Below, piece by piece: positions 23,318-34,223 of a stretch of DNA of 64,000 bases. Each line of letters begins with the position of its first letter. Position 1 is the stretch's first letter. Source of the DNA: Saposhnikovia divaricata. Lineage: Eukaryota > Streptophyta > Magnoliopsida > Apiales > Apiaceae. Location of the stretch: assembly GCA_036435485.1 (NCBI GenBank), contig CM071599.1, positions 11,992,803 through 12,056,802 on the forward strand, in the 5' to 3' direction. The notes beneath the pieces are model-generated. The model made no database searches. It saw only the letters and a program-made list of their open reading frames with translations, and was not told the origin of the DNA. Made by a program: the position numbers and the translations under genes.

Positions 23318-23789
23318 ATTGATACCGGCCCTCGAGGCTGTGGGTTACGATCGCGATCGTTATCCCTCCTATCATTGTCTCTTCTATCATAATCCCTTTT
23401 CTGGGTTCCACGGTCTTCACCCTTGGTGAACTTGTTCAACTTTCCCTTCCGGATTAAAAATTCAATTTCATCCTTTAACTGTCTGCAGTCATCTGTGTCA
23501 TGCCCCACATCCTTATGGAATCTACAATACAGATCTTTGTTTCTCTTTTCGGGGTCACCCCTGAGCGGTTTAGGCCAGCGAAAGTCCTTATCCTTCTCAA
23601 TGTCCAACAAAATTTGGCTCCTAGGAGCGTTCAACCTTGCATAATCAGAAAACCTTGGCCCAAAACCCTTCTTGGGTGATGACTCGGAGTCCTTGCCAGC
23701 CCGGGGATACTTGTCCCTAGCGTCGTACTCTTGCTCTGACTTTCTTTTCTTTGAATCATTAGAGCCCTTGCCATTACCTCCTGTGGTTT
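23314..23789 (-). pseudogene. gag: Tat1 gag, C-terminal part (downstream of the Sirevirus)
   Basis: Second half of gag, cut off by the Sirevirus at 23790. It is lysine/arginine-rich and carries the CCHC-like knuckle CRFHKDVGHDTDDCRQLKDE typical of Tat Gag (nucleic-acid binding), then an RD-repeat tail before the TGA at 23314-23316. The reading frame is continuous with the first part at 38418-39729 when the insertion and one copy of its 5-bp duplication are discounted, so only the insertion breaks the gene. Codons between 23790 and 23877 that read into this ORF belong to the Sirevirus LTR. Confidence 0.85.
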
Positions 23790-24844
23790 TGTTAGGTCCA
23801 AATGTGTTGTAGAGGGGGGGTGAATACAACTTTTCGAATATGAGAAGCAATAAATACGATGCAATAAACGAACACACAGATTCAAGGAATATATGTCTTA
23901 TATATAACTTGAAATGGTTGCTACAACATTCATTACAAAGTATAACAGAAGTTCAGAGAGAAGTGAATGATACTAAGCTCTGTGAATGCACTCTCTCTCT
24001 TTTTCTTGTGTTTTTCTCAAGAATTGCTCACTAACTAAAACATTACACAATTACTTCTATTTATACTACATGTAATCTATGTCCTGTAGTCTTCAAAGAC
24101 TAAGATATACGTGGCCCAATGATGTCCACATAAATCTTGCCTTATCTTGAAAGCTTGGAAATCTGCCAATCAGAAGATGCCATGTGTCATGTTGAAGCTG
24201 CACTCTAAGTAGAACTTCTACTTGAGAATTTCTACTTAGCCATCTCGAATTTCTAAGTAGAACTTCTACTTAGAAACTTCTACTTGGTCATCTAGAATAT
24301 TTAGTACTTAGAAAATATTCTGGTCTTCAACTTGAAACTTCAATGCACATCTTGAACTTGTGATATCTTCATGTCTTCTTTGTTCTTCACTAAGCTCTTG
24401 AATATGGATCTTTATTACTGACATAAACTTGCTATCAATGTCCTGACACTTGATGCAACGGTCTGGTTCATAAGTGACTAGTCTTGATAGGGTTTTTGCT
24501 TCTTGAATAAATTACCATATCCAATTAGTAATGTGGCTTTCCAATATTTGCTTTCCTTCTTGTTCACTTGAAATCAATTGGTCTTATTGATACTGATAGT
24601 TATGATCTTGATTCTTGGCTTTTCAAATCATTGAGGCATGAACAACTTTGACTTGAACTTCTCTCAATGATTTCTTCTTGGATTGATCATAGTTAACATG
24701 TTGAATTGTATCAATTACCTTGTCTTCATTTAGTGTTGATTTCTTGTGACTTCTTGTTCTTGATTGTCTTCTGGTTAAGTATCTTTTCCTTTAGTTTAAG
24801 TTACATTAGTTATAGTGTTACAAGTTTACACACTCTGCCTTTCA
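23790..24844 (-). repeat. Sirevirus 3' LTR (left copy)
   Basis: Starts TGTTAGG and ends TTTCA on the plus strand. It contains the 17-nt palindrome AAGTAGAACTTCTACTT twice (24207-24223 and 24255-24271). A small open frame at 23840-24034, repeated at 37408-37602, is an LTR by-product. Confidence 0.93.
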
Positions 24845-25188
24845 ATCTCCCCCAATTTGATTGTCTAACAATGACATTCAAATTAATGAAGGATAACTCA
24901 ACTAAACAATGAGACGAGAAAAGATAATTAACATTACAGTCTTGAATAATTTACAATTGAAATTTACATGAAAACAATACAAAGAACTTCAACTAGAAAC
25001 AGAATTCGAACTTCGAATTAAAGATCATTTGAGTGATTCCTATCACCTGGATTATTTCATACCTTTTAGTCAAACTTATATCACCTTATTGGATTCACTC
25101 TAAGGTGAATTTTCCTCAAGTGAGTTAAAGCAACCGAAAGACATGAAGTTTTTCCAACTTCAAGTTCACACCACTCTGACCTTTAACC
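24845..25188 (-). other. Sirevirus polypurine tract and 3' untranslated region
   Basis: Minus strand AAATTGGGGGAGAT abuts the 3' LTR (24845-24858). The rest, up to the stop of the third ORF at 25189, has no ORF. Confidence 0.75.
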
Positions 25189-28100
25189 CTAATTCCGTTT
25201 CCTCTTTCTAGCTTCAGCAGCTTGGTCTTTCTCTTCTTTCTGCCTTTTGCGCTTCTCCTTCTGCTGCTGTTCTTTCTTGTACACTGGATCTTTAAGCTGC
25301 TTCCACCTAGCATTCAACAGACTTACAGCTTCCATTTCTAGAGGATTCTTGGGCTCTGGATAAGGATGTTTGAAAAGCCTTCTGAGTTTGTCCACCTCCT
25401 GAGTAGTTCTGATCTTTGGAATATCCTCAAAGTTCTTCATTATGAGCTGAGGTTTCCAGTGAGATTTATCAGATTTAAACTGACAATAGATCATCTTGGG
25501 GTAGCCCTTGACACGGTCAGTATTGTGGACACTGGCCGCATCTCGCTCCATCCGCTTCTTTTCCACCACTATCTCAGATAGGTAACTCATGAGTCTCTGC
25601 TTTTCTTCCACATGCATATCTTCCACTTCGCCCCATTTGAATACATATAATACTTTCTCCAGAAATGCAGCATCGTGAGTCTTTAGCAGCCATTGTCTAC
25701 TCATATGCAAGAATGTTTGATTCTGGTCTGCATCTATGAATACTAAGGCATCAGCTGTATCTTCAGCATAAGCATGTATCCAGTATACACTATCACTTCC
25801 TGGAACACCAATAGCCTCCCTTATCTCTCCTTGTTCCAGTGCTCCAGAAGGAAGAGTCAGAGCTTCATCTACATTCTTCATTGCTTGAAGAATATTCCAT
25901 TTCTTCTCCATCAGCTCCGGCTCAATCTTCACGTTATCAAGAGGGTTTGGAGCAATGACATCACACTTCCACACCTCATTGCTCTTCTTGAATATAACTC
26001 TTTCAATGATCTTCACGGATTTATCTTTAAGCTCAGAAGCGAATCCCTTACTCATCATTTGTCTACAGACAGCTTTGAGAGATTCCACTGAAAGCTCCAT
26101 TAGATCATTTTCCTCCATGCTAACCCTCTTCATCTTTCCGTCAACTACCATCCGGACAAAATTTGGATATGCTGAGAATTCTGGACCCTTGTCCTCTGCT
26201 AGCTGCATTAACTGATCTCTATACAGAATGCTTAGCTCCTCAGAATGAGAGTATTGAATTTTTGTTGCTAGCAAAAACAACTCTGACGCAGATCTTCTCG
26301 TTATGAATTGGTCATCCACATATAGGAAAGATGTTGGGACTTCTTCTACCAAAGACAAAATAACCTGCCACTCCTTAAGATTTGCATTGTACCCAACCCT
26401 GACTTTAGAAATTAATCTCTTTAAAGCATTTATATAGTCCCCAGTCATTGGATTCTGCAAATTCAAGTTGTAGAACAGATCATCTGCATCCTTGTTATGA
26501 ACTCCTTTCGCACAGGGTCCCATCATTATCTTCCTTGCTTCATCCCACTTCTGCCCTATCCTTCGTTTGTCCAGATCAACTTGAGGATCAGCTAGCCTTG
26601 CAAGCTCATGATCATACTGCTTCCCTTGTAGCTCCACTTTCTTTTCTAGGAAGGCAGCACGTTCTTGCATCATCTTCATTTTATGGAACTGAGCTTGTTC
26701 CAAGGCTAACTGTTGAGCTTTAAGGGTTTCCTCATCAACAGGAATTTCTTCAGGCATTCCGGAAGACATCCCAGCACCTCCACCTTGTTCCTTCAAAGAT
26801 CTTTTTATAGCATGTGCCAACAGTACATCTTCCATATCAGAATCTGAGTCAAGTACCTCATGTACTGTTTCCTGATGACTCAGGTCAACGAATGGTTCAT
26901 CAACCATTATTGCCTTACCCTTTCTCATCCTCAGAGCCTCTTCATCAACAGACGGCTCAACTTCTAGTTCCTTGACAAGATCAGCGGGTTCTTCAATTTC
27001 TTCGATGTGAACTGCCTGCTGTCTCGTCTCCTTTCCACTCTCCCCCTTAGGTGAGTTATCCTGAGCTCCACCTTGGTAATCAGATCCACCAGCTGCATAA
27101 GAACCTCCAAAACCAGAACCAGAGGCTCCCGCTCCACTAGCACCACCTGCACCAGCATCGGGGGGAGGTTGTTGCGACTCGAAACACTCCGGGGGCACAA
27201 AACTCCTGACTGCGAACATCATTCTACTGATTTCCACAGCCATTGTATGCATTGTAGACTCCAATGCCCCCATCCTCTCATTGAGAGTGCTTCCCAAGAC
27301 ACCACCAGCATGGCCCAAGTCATTGACCTTATTTGTCAAAGCATCAAAAGCTGTAGCTTGACTTGCCATTCTTGCTGCGTAGTCGTCTAGAGCCCTTTGG
27401 TTGTTTCCAATGTTCATCCCGAACTGCCCCATCGTCTGTCCGAACTGCCTCATCTGATTTTCCATAGAAGTCATACGCGTATCAAGATTTTCAATGTTAA
27501 GGGACGGTGTTTGGTTTAGGTGACCTCGCTCTAATACTCGTTCTGTTGGTATTTGGCGCTCGGTTTCGGGCCTTAAAGATGAAGGTCCCTCTCTCCCTAA
27601 CCTCTCACACACACTCCCTGTCTCACGCTCGTGTATGTCTTCAATGATTGATCCACAGTATGAAGCAGTACCTGCAGAAATTTGATAAGCAAAATAATTG
27701 GCAGTTATGGGATCTATGTCTGTTATGTCCTGAGTTGGAATCTCAGGCTGAGCGGCTGCAAAGTGTTCTTGTACGACATCAGAACCGATCCTCTTTGCAG
27801 CATCAGTACGTACCGGTGAAGGTACGGCGGAAGTTGTTAAAACTCCATGTCCTTTTGAAGCGACAGGATCTTCAAAAGGTACATAATTGTCATCAAAATC
27901 CCTATGTACAGATTGTTTAAGGGGAGAACCACTCTCGTGAGGTGGAGTGGTTGCGTGTGACACACTAGGGTTTGACTGGATTTTTGAAGTAGCAGCATGA
28001 AAAAGTTTGGCTTTCTTCCGAATAAGTTGCTGCTCTTCGGGTTCACTCTCCTCATCATCTTCTACATATATACGTGCTGGCTTTCTGACTTCCGTTAACA

Positions 28101-29190
28101 GGGGTGAAAGAGAATAAGAATGTGTATCAGGCTCAGAAATATAGCTCTCACCCTGGGATAGATCCTGCGGGTTAGCAGTCTCTTGGGTCTCGGAATCAGA
28201 TACATAGGAGGAGGAATGAATAGTATGCAGGGAGAGATTACCTGATTGATTACCTTGTGCATCATCGCTTTCCTCATCAGGAATCTCATCAAATGCCTCA
28301 GCATGAACAGATGGATTCTGAGCATGTGATGAAACTTGTGATGATGCCTCCAAATTGGTAACTCCTGCATCATATGTAAGCCACATTTGTATATTTTCAG
28401 GAATTGACATCGGTTTACCTTGATGTTTATCCTGATTAGCAATGGTTGAAAGTGACTTAGTGCCCATCCCTAGCGATGCAGATGTTGGGATTCCGGCAAG
28501 TCCCTGTCTAACAGCAAGAGCATCCTTCGGTATTAAGTCATTAATCAGCATTTGTAGGAACCGAGGAAACCAGCAGACAACATCAGTTGTAGTGAGGTCT
28601 CTGCTTGCAGGAGATCCCATTGAGGCCACTATCTCAGAGAGAACTATGCGTCCATAATTTATATCCAGTTCTCTTGCTAGGGCAACTGCAAAGGTTTGCA
28701 TTGGAATTGGAATTTGATGAAAATCTTTTTCGCGTGCCCGAAAACATCTTGTGATGGCCTCGAAAAAGTAATTCCATTCCACATGGAAGAATTGTTTTTG
28801 GATATTTCCTGTGATTGGGCCTTTCGGAGGATAACATCCAATTTCTTCAAAGAATCTGAGGCGTTCTGCAGCTGTAGGTTCTGGATCATAAGCATCTTTG
28901 ATTGGGAATCCCAGAACCCTGTTGACAATTTCTTCAGTCACCTCATAATCCTGACCCGCTAAGGTAAACCTGAAACCGAAGGGGGTTGATTTGCTCCCAA
29001 AAGTAACCGCACTAGTCCATAATTGCTGTAAAGCATCATGTACTAGTGTAGGTTTAGCAGTAAAAGCATGGCTAGCTTTGGAGTACAAATTAAGAAATCG
29101 TATCCAAAACTTAAACCGCGGGAGTTGATCACCAATTTCCGTAGAAATATTATAAAAATTGTTTTTAGCAAGTGAAAATTGGTGAGCCAT
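25189..29190 (-). CDS. Sirevirus third ORF (env-like position), 1333 codons, intact
   Basis: One long open frame from ATG 29190 to 25189, downstream of pol and in the same orientation, where Sireviruses carry their env-like ORF. Residues about 20-190 form a globular region (QQLWTSAVTFGSKSTPFGFR, then a VLGFPIKDAYDPEP stretch) like plant retroelement third ORFs. Then come a long acidic, Ser-rich segment, a Gly-rich linker (about 675-710), a coiled coil around 820-875 (QAQFHKMKMMQERAAFLEKK) and a second folded region. The extreme C-terminus is highly basic (KKEQQQKEKRKRQKEEK and ARKRKRN), a likely nuclear or RNA-binding tail. I see no signal peptide or transmembrane segment, so 'env' is positional only. 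Its function is unknown. It would need its own promoter, splicing or reinitiation, because gag-pol stops upstream. Confidence 0.82.
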   Translation of the reverse strand: MAHQFSLAKNNFYNISTEIGDQLPRFKFWIRFLNLYSKASHAFTAKPTLVHDALQQLWTSAVTFGSKSTPFGFRFTLAGQDYEVTEEIVNRVLGFPIKDAYDPEPTAAERLRFFEEIGCYPPKGPITGNIQKQFFHVEWNYFFEAITRCFRAREKDFHQIPIPMQTFAVALARELDINYGRIVLSEIVASMGSPASRDLTTTDVVCWFPRFLQMLINDLIPKDALAVRQGLAGIPTSASLGMGTKSLSTIANQDKHQGKPMSIPENIQMWLTYDAGVTNLEASSQVSSHAQNPSVHAEAFDEIPDEESDDAQGNQSGNLSLHTIHSSSYVSDSETQETANPQDLSQGESYISEPDTHSYSLSPLLTEVRKPARIYVEDDEESEPEEQQLIRKKAKLFHAATSKIQSNPSVSHATTPPHESGSPLKQSVHRDFDDNYVPFEDPVASKGHGVLTTSAVPSPVRTDAAKRIGSDVVQEHFAAAQPEIPTQDITDIDPITANYFAYQISAGTASYCGSIIEDIHERETGSVCERLGREGPSSLRPETERQIPTERVLERGHLNQTPSLNIENLDTRMTSMENQMRQFGQTMGQFGMNIGNNQRALDDYAARMASQATAFDALTNKVNDLGHAGGVLGSTLNERMGALESTMHTMAVEISRMMFAVRSFVPPECFESQQPPPDAGAGGASGAGASGSGFGGSYAAGGSDYQGGAQDNSPKGESGKETRQQAVHIEEIEEPADLVKELEVEPSVDEEALRMRKGKAIMVDEPFVDLSHQETVHEVLDSDSDMEDVLLAHAIKRSLKEQGGGAGMSSGMPEEIPVDEETLKAQQLALEQAQFHKMKMMQERAAFLEKKVELQGKQYDHELARLADPQVDLDKRRIGQKWDEARKIMMGPCAKGVHNKDADDLFYNLNLQNPMTGDYINALKRLISKVRVGYNANLKEWQVILSLVEEVPTSFLYVDDQFITRRSASELFLLATKIQYSHSEELSILYRDQLMQLAEDKGPEFSAYPNFVRMVVDGKMKRVSMEENDLMELSVESLKAVCRQMMSKGFASELKDKSVKIIERVIFKKSNEVWKCDVIAPNPLDNVKIEPELMEKKWNILQAMKNVDEALTLPSGALEQGEIREAIGVPGSDSVYWIHAYAEDTADALVFIDADQNQTFLHMSRQWLLKTHDAAFLEKVLYVFKWGEVEDMHVEEKQRLMSYLSEIVVEKKRMERDAASVHNTDRVKGYPKMIYCQFKSDKSHWKPQLIMKNFEDIPKIRTTQEVDKLRRLFKHPYPEPKNPLEMEAVSLLNARWKQLKDPVYKKEQQQKEKRKRQKEEKDQAAEARKRKRN

Positions 29191-30869
29191 TTTAATTAAA
29201 TGTTTTTCTTTAAAAGATGTGAATTTTTTTTTTTAATTTTGAAAAACAAATAATTTACGAATTAACAGTTTTATCCCTTTTAATTTTTCGAGAATATCAA
29301 AAGACAATCTGAAAAGTTAAACTACGGAATATGAACAGTTACCAATTACTAAATCTGAATATTCATAGAAGATGAATATTCGTGTGTATACCAGTGAAAT
29401 CGTGTGTGTATATGGAGAATATGAAATCGTGTTTTGAACAGTTACACAAACACTTGATGTCTGTGTGTATATGCGCGTGTATATGCGGTTACAAAACACA
29501 GTATCACAACGATTAATGATAACACAGTGAATATCAGTCAACAAATTGGCAGTAATTCGTGATTAGTATGAGTTAAATCACAAAAACACGGATTAATGGT
29601 ATGAAGTCTGTGAAATCGCCTTGTTTTTGTGAAACGGCTGCTGTGAAAAAGAAATTAGGTAAAGTGAATGATGCATCGAGTTAGAGATGTATATATAGAT
29701 GATTGTGAAATGACAAAAGTATCCCTGTTAAAAAGAGTGTTAAAGTCTAAGTACATACAGGGAGGACTTAAGTCGAACTCTATCTCGAACATCTCTATCT
29801 CGAACATCAAGTCGAACTTCGAGATGAAGTTCGAGATAGAGGTTAACTCGAACAATTAAGCACAAATAAGCACTTTAACCAATTATACAGCAAAAACTAT
29901 AGGGAAATCCTATCTCGAACATTATTGATTTGTAGTAAACTTGGAAAATTCCCCTCTAGAAGAAACAGGGAAATTCGAGATACTTTTCGAGTTAGAAGTT
30001 TAGCTCTATCTCGAACATCAAGTCGAAATTCGAGTTGAGTTTTGAGATAGACTAAGAACTCTATCTCGAACATCAAGTCGAAATTCGAGTTGAGTTTCGA
30101 GATAGACTAACTCGAAGTTAATCTCAAATTCTTTCAAAAATACCCCTTTGAAGCAAAAAAAATACAGGGTAATTCAAGATATGTTTCGAGTTAGGAGTGT
30201 AACTCGAAAAAATTCCCTTTAGCTTAACTGAGAACTCTATCTCGAACATCAAGTCGAAATTCGAGTTGAGTTTCGAGATAGACTAACTCGAAGTTAATTC
30301 TCAGTTCTTTTCAAAATATTCCCTTAATGGAAACCTCATCTCAACCTTTGAGATAAAATTCGAGATAGACTTTATCTCGAATATTTTGAAGATAGAACTA
30401 GGCACACTGGTAACTCGAACTCGAAGTCGAATTTCGAGATGAATTTCGAGATAGCCAACTCGAAATTCTTCCCAGACTTAGAATTTTTCAAAACTTCACT
30501 CTGACAGCTTAAGTCGAAATTCAAGTCGAATTTCTAGATGAGTTTCGAGATAGAACCTAACTCGAAATTTTGAAGTTTTTTAATTCTAAGGCCTCTAATT
30601 ACATGAAACTCATAGGTAAATTCATCTAAAAATCATGCAATATTTAGAATATTATGAATTTAACTCCCCCTATGATCATGCAATCTAACAAGCATAAATT
30701 CACAGATTTGTGCTATAAAAGACACTTAAAACACAAGGAATTTATGCAAAAACACACTATATGCAACCTATAACAATCATTAATTAGGCATTTTAAAGTC
30801 TAAGCACATAATGATTGAGTAGCTTGCACATACAAACATAAACATGGATTTTACAGATAGAAGGCTTTA
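29191..30869 (-). other. Sirevirus spacer between pol and the third ORF
   Basis: 1.68 kb without a gene. It carries the dyad array listed next. The part nearest the third ORF (29200-29660) has GTGTGTATA-type repeats. It could hold a promoter, splice acceptor or internal start for the third ORF, but none can be proven from sequence. Confidence 0.65.
29795..30457. repeat. Dispersed 45-nt imperfect hairpin units (CTATCTCGAA...TTCGAGATAG)
   Basis: At least four units of 45 nt start CTATCTCGAA and end TTCGAGATAG or close to it: 29795-29839, 30006-30050, 30061-30105 and 30237-30281. A looser one lies near 30412-30457. The middle is itself a dyad (AAGTCGAAATTCGAGTTG). Single TCGAAATTC words extend to 30560. 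Confidence 0.85.
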
Positions 30870-33800
30870 CTAACTTGTGTTAAGCATTCCCAATTCACCA
30901 ACCAATCTATTGAATGTTACTTCATCAAGAGGTTTGGTGAATATATCTGCAATTTGTTGCATTGTGGGCACAAAATGTAGCTCCACAGTCCCCTCCTCGA
31001 CATGTTCTCTTATGAAGTGATACCTGATGTCGATGTGCTTGGTTCTTGAGTGATCTACAGGATTGTTGGTTATGGCAATGGCACTTGTGTTGTCACACAT
31101 GATTGGAATTTTCTTGTGCTCCATGCCATAATCCTTCAATTGGTTCCTCATCCACAGTATTTGAGCTACACAGCTTCCAGCAGCAATGTACTCAGCTTCA
31201 GCAGTAGAAGTAGATACTGTATGTTGTTTTTTACTTTGCCAGGACACCAATCTTCTGCCAAGAAATTGGCAAGCACCAGATGTGCTTTTCCTATCAATCC
31301 TGCAACCTGCATAATCTGAATCCGAATAGCCAATAAGATTAAAACCTGTATCTCTTGGGTACCAAATCCCTAGATTTGGTGTGCCCTTGAGATACCTAAA
31401 AATTCTTTTGACGGCTACGAGATGTGATTCTCTAGGATCCGCTTGGAACCTTGCATATAAACAAGTTGCGAACATTATATCGGGTCTACTTGCAGTTAAA
31501 TAGAGGAGTAAGCCAATCATACCTCGATAGCTTGTGATGTCAACTGATTTACCTGATTTGTCTTCATCAAGCTTCGTGGCTGTTGCCATGGGAGTCTTAG
31601 CTGCTGATGCATCTTCTAGATTATACTTCTTGAGTAAATCTCTGACGTACTTGGATTGACAGATAAAGATACCATCTTTTCTCTGACTGATCTGTAATCC
31701 AAGGAAGAAGGACAGCTCTCCCATCATGCTCATCTCATATTTTTCCTACATTAGCTTGGCAAATTTCTCGCACAAGCGCTCATTTGATGACCCAAAAATA
31801 ATATCGTCCACATATACTTGAACAAGTATTAAGTCATTTATCACATTTTTGTAGAACAATGTTTTATCAATTACTCCCCTAATAAAACCATTTTCAATTA
31901 AGAATAAGGATAGGGTTTCATACCATCGCCTTGGGGATTGCTTGAGGCCATAGACAGATTTGAAGAGTAGATACACAAAATCTACATGTTCTGGATCAAT
32001 GAAGCCGGGCGGTTGTTCCAGATACACTTCTTCTTCTAACTCTCCGTTCAGGAAGGCACTTTTCACGTCCATCTGGAAAACTTTGAAGTTCTTATGTACT
32101 GCAAATGCCAAGAACATCCTGACTGCCTCAAGTCTTGCAACCGGTGCATAGGTTTCATCATAATCAATTCCTTCTCGCTGAGAATAACCTTTTGCAACCA
32201 AACGAGCCTTGTTTCGTGTTACAAGTCCGTTTTCATCCAGTTTATTTCTGAATACCCACCTAGCTCCAATTACTGATATGTTCTTTGGTCGGGGTACCAG
32301 TTTCCAAACTTTCTGCCTTTTAAACTGATTGAGTTCCTCTTGCATTGCAATCACCCAATCAGCATCGCCAAGAGCTTCTTCTATTTCTTTAGGTTCAAGC
32401 TTGGATAAGAACCCAGAATATAAGGAGATATTAGCCATGTCAGCTCTTGCAGTTCTTCTAGTAGTCACACCAGCATCTGGATCACCAATAATTAACTCAA
32501 ACGGATGGTCTCTATTCCATACCCGTTCACCTGGAAATTGTTTTGATGATTCAGCTTGACTTTCTGAGTTGGGGTGCTGACTACTTTGATTATTTTCACT
32601 AAATCCCCCTGAGTTAGTGCCAGCTCCTACAGAACTAGAGTCAACTCGACTCGAGCCTTGAACAGTAGTCATTGAGCTGCTATTTACTCCCCCTGAGTTG
32701 TTGCCGGTTCGTACTGAAGAAGTCTCTCCTGATCTTGTAGAATTAGCTTGTTCACTAGACTCAGGTTCTTCATGTACACTTGGAACATTTAATGGAACAA
32801 CCAACTCAGGTTCATCTTCAAGATCTTCTAAGTCCAGATTTTGAAATTTTAGGGACTCAGGTTCACTAGAATCTCTAGAAATTGATGGGAGTTTGGTATC
32901 GTCGAATCTGACGTTGTAGCTTTCAGTCACTTTTCGATCATTCACTAAGAACACTCTATAAGCTGCCACCACATCTGTAGAATAACCAACAAAGATTCCT
33001 TCACGAGCTTTTGCTGCAAACTTGCCTAGATTTTCATCATCTATAAGCACATAGCATTTTGCTCCGAAGACATGAAAGTATTTGATTGTTGGTGTTCTGT
33101 TGTTCATTAATTCACATGGTGTCTTTTCTTTATCTTTTATAATCAAGGTTCTATTTTGAGTGTAACAAGCGGTACTCACTGCTTCGGCCCAGAAGTACAA
33201 AGGAAGTTTTGAATCATACAACAAAGTTCTTGCTGCTTCAACCAAAGTTCTATTCTTCCTTTCAACTACTCCATTTTACTGTGGAGTTCTCGGGGCTGAA
33301 TACTGACGACGTATTCCTTTAGATACACAGAAGTCATTTAGCACTGCATTTTTGAATTCAGTTCCATTGTCTGATCTAATCGTCTTCACAGTAAGTGTTG
33401 AAACATTCTCAATTTGAGTGATGTGATCAATGATTAAGAAAGGTACTTCGTCTTTCGTCATTGCGAACAATACCCATGTATACTTGGAGAAGTCATCCAC
33501 GATTACCAATGCATATCTTTTCCTAGATAAAGATAGGACATTCGCTGGGCCAAACAAATCCATATGAAGAAGTTGTAGAGGCTCAGTAATACTAGAAATT
33601 TCTTTGCTTTTATGCGATGCTCGCTTCGACTTTCCTATTTCACAAGCTTCACAGAGTCCTTTCGGAGCGAACTCCATTTGAGGTAGATCTCTCACCAATT
33701 CTCGCCTCGCGAGAGCATTCATCGTTTTGAAGTTTAAGTGAGATAGCTTTTTGTGCCATAACCAGCTTTCATCATCCGAGGCTTTGCTGTAGAAACAGGT

Positions 33801-34223
33801 GACCTCATTCTGATTTGCTGAATCCATGTCTGCAACAAAAAGATCTACCTTTCGAACTCCTCTCAAAGCTAATGGGCCTTCCTTGATGTGAGTGATTGAT
33901 ACACCTTTCTTGTTGAAGACAATTTCGTAACCTTTGTCACAGAATTGACTGATACTCAACAGATTGTGCTTCAGTCCCTCAACATAGGAAATATCTTCTA
34001 TGATGACATTGCCAGTTTTCAGTTTGCCATATCCCTTTGTCACACCTATGCTGTCATCTCCAAAGGTAACATAAGGGCCAGCCTTCATAACCAACTCTGT
34101 AAGCAGGGACTTTTTTCCAGTCATATGCCTAGATGCTCCACTGTCTAGCACCCATATAACTTTATTTCGATTCTGCTTAACGCCCTGCAATGACAGATTG
34201 GTTAGACATTCTTCGGAACCCAA
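30870..34223 (-). pseudogene. pol: Sirevirus Pol (protease, integrase, RT, RNase H), two internal stops
   Basis: A single frame from about 34223 to 30870, broken by TAA at 33276-33278 and TAG at 31746-31748. Order: protease with WVLDSGASRHMTG; integrase with H-H-C-C finger (WHKKLSHLNF, CEACEIGKSK) and core (LHMDLFGPA, VDDFSKYTW, SDNGTEF); RT with MDVKSAFLNGELEEEVYLEQ and YVDDIIFGSS; RNase H with DSDYAGCRIDRKSTSG and ADIFTKPLDEV. Protease-integrase-RT-RNase H is the Ty1/copia order. The first stop lies in the integrase core just before NGVVERKN, the second after the RT catalytic region. Both look like single-base nonsense changes. Pol is in a different frame from the upstream gag segment (overlap 34202-34223). 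Confidence 0.9.

Noticed and set aside
23840..24034. 64-codon open frame, identical at 37408-37602
   Set aside because: Lies within the Sirevirus LTR and is duplicated only because LTRs are.
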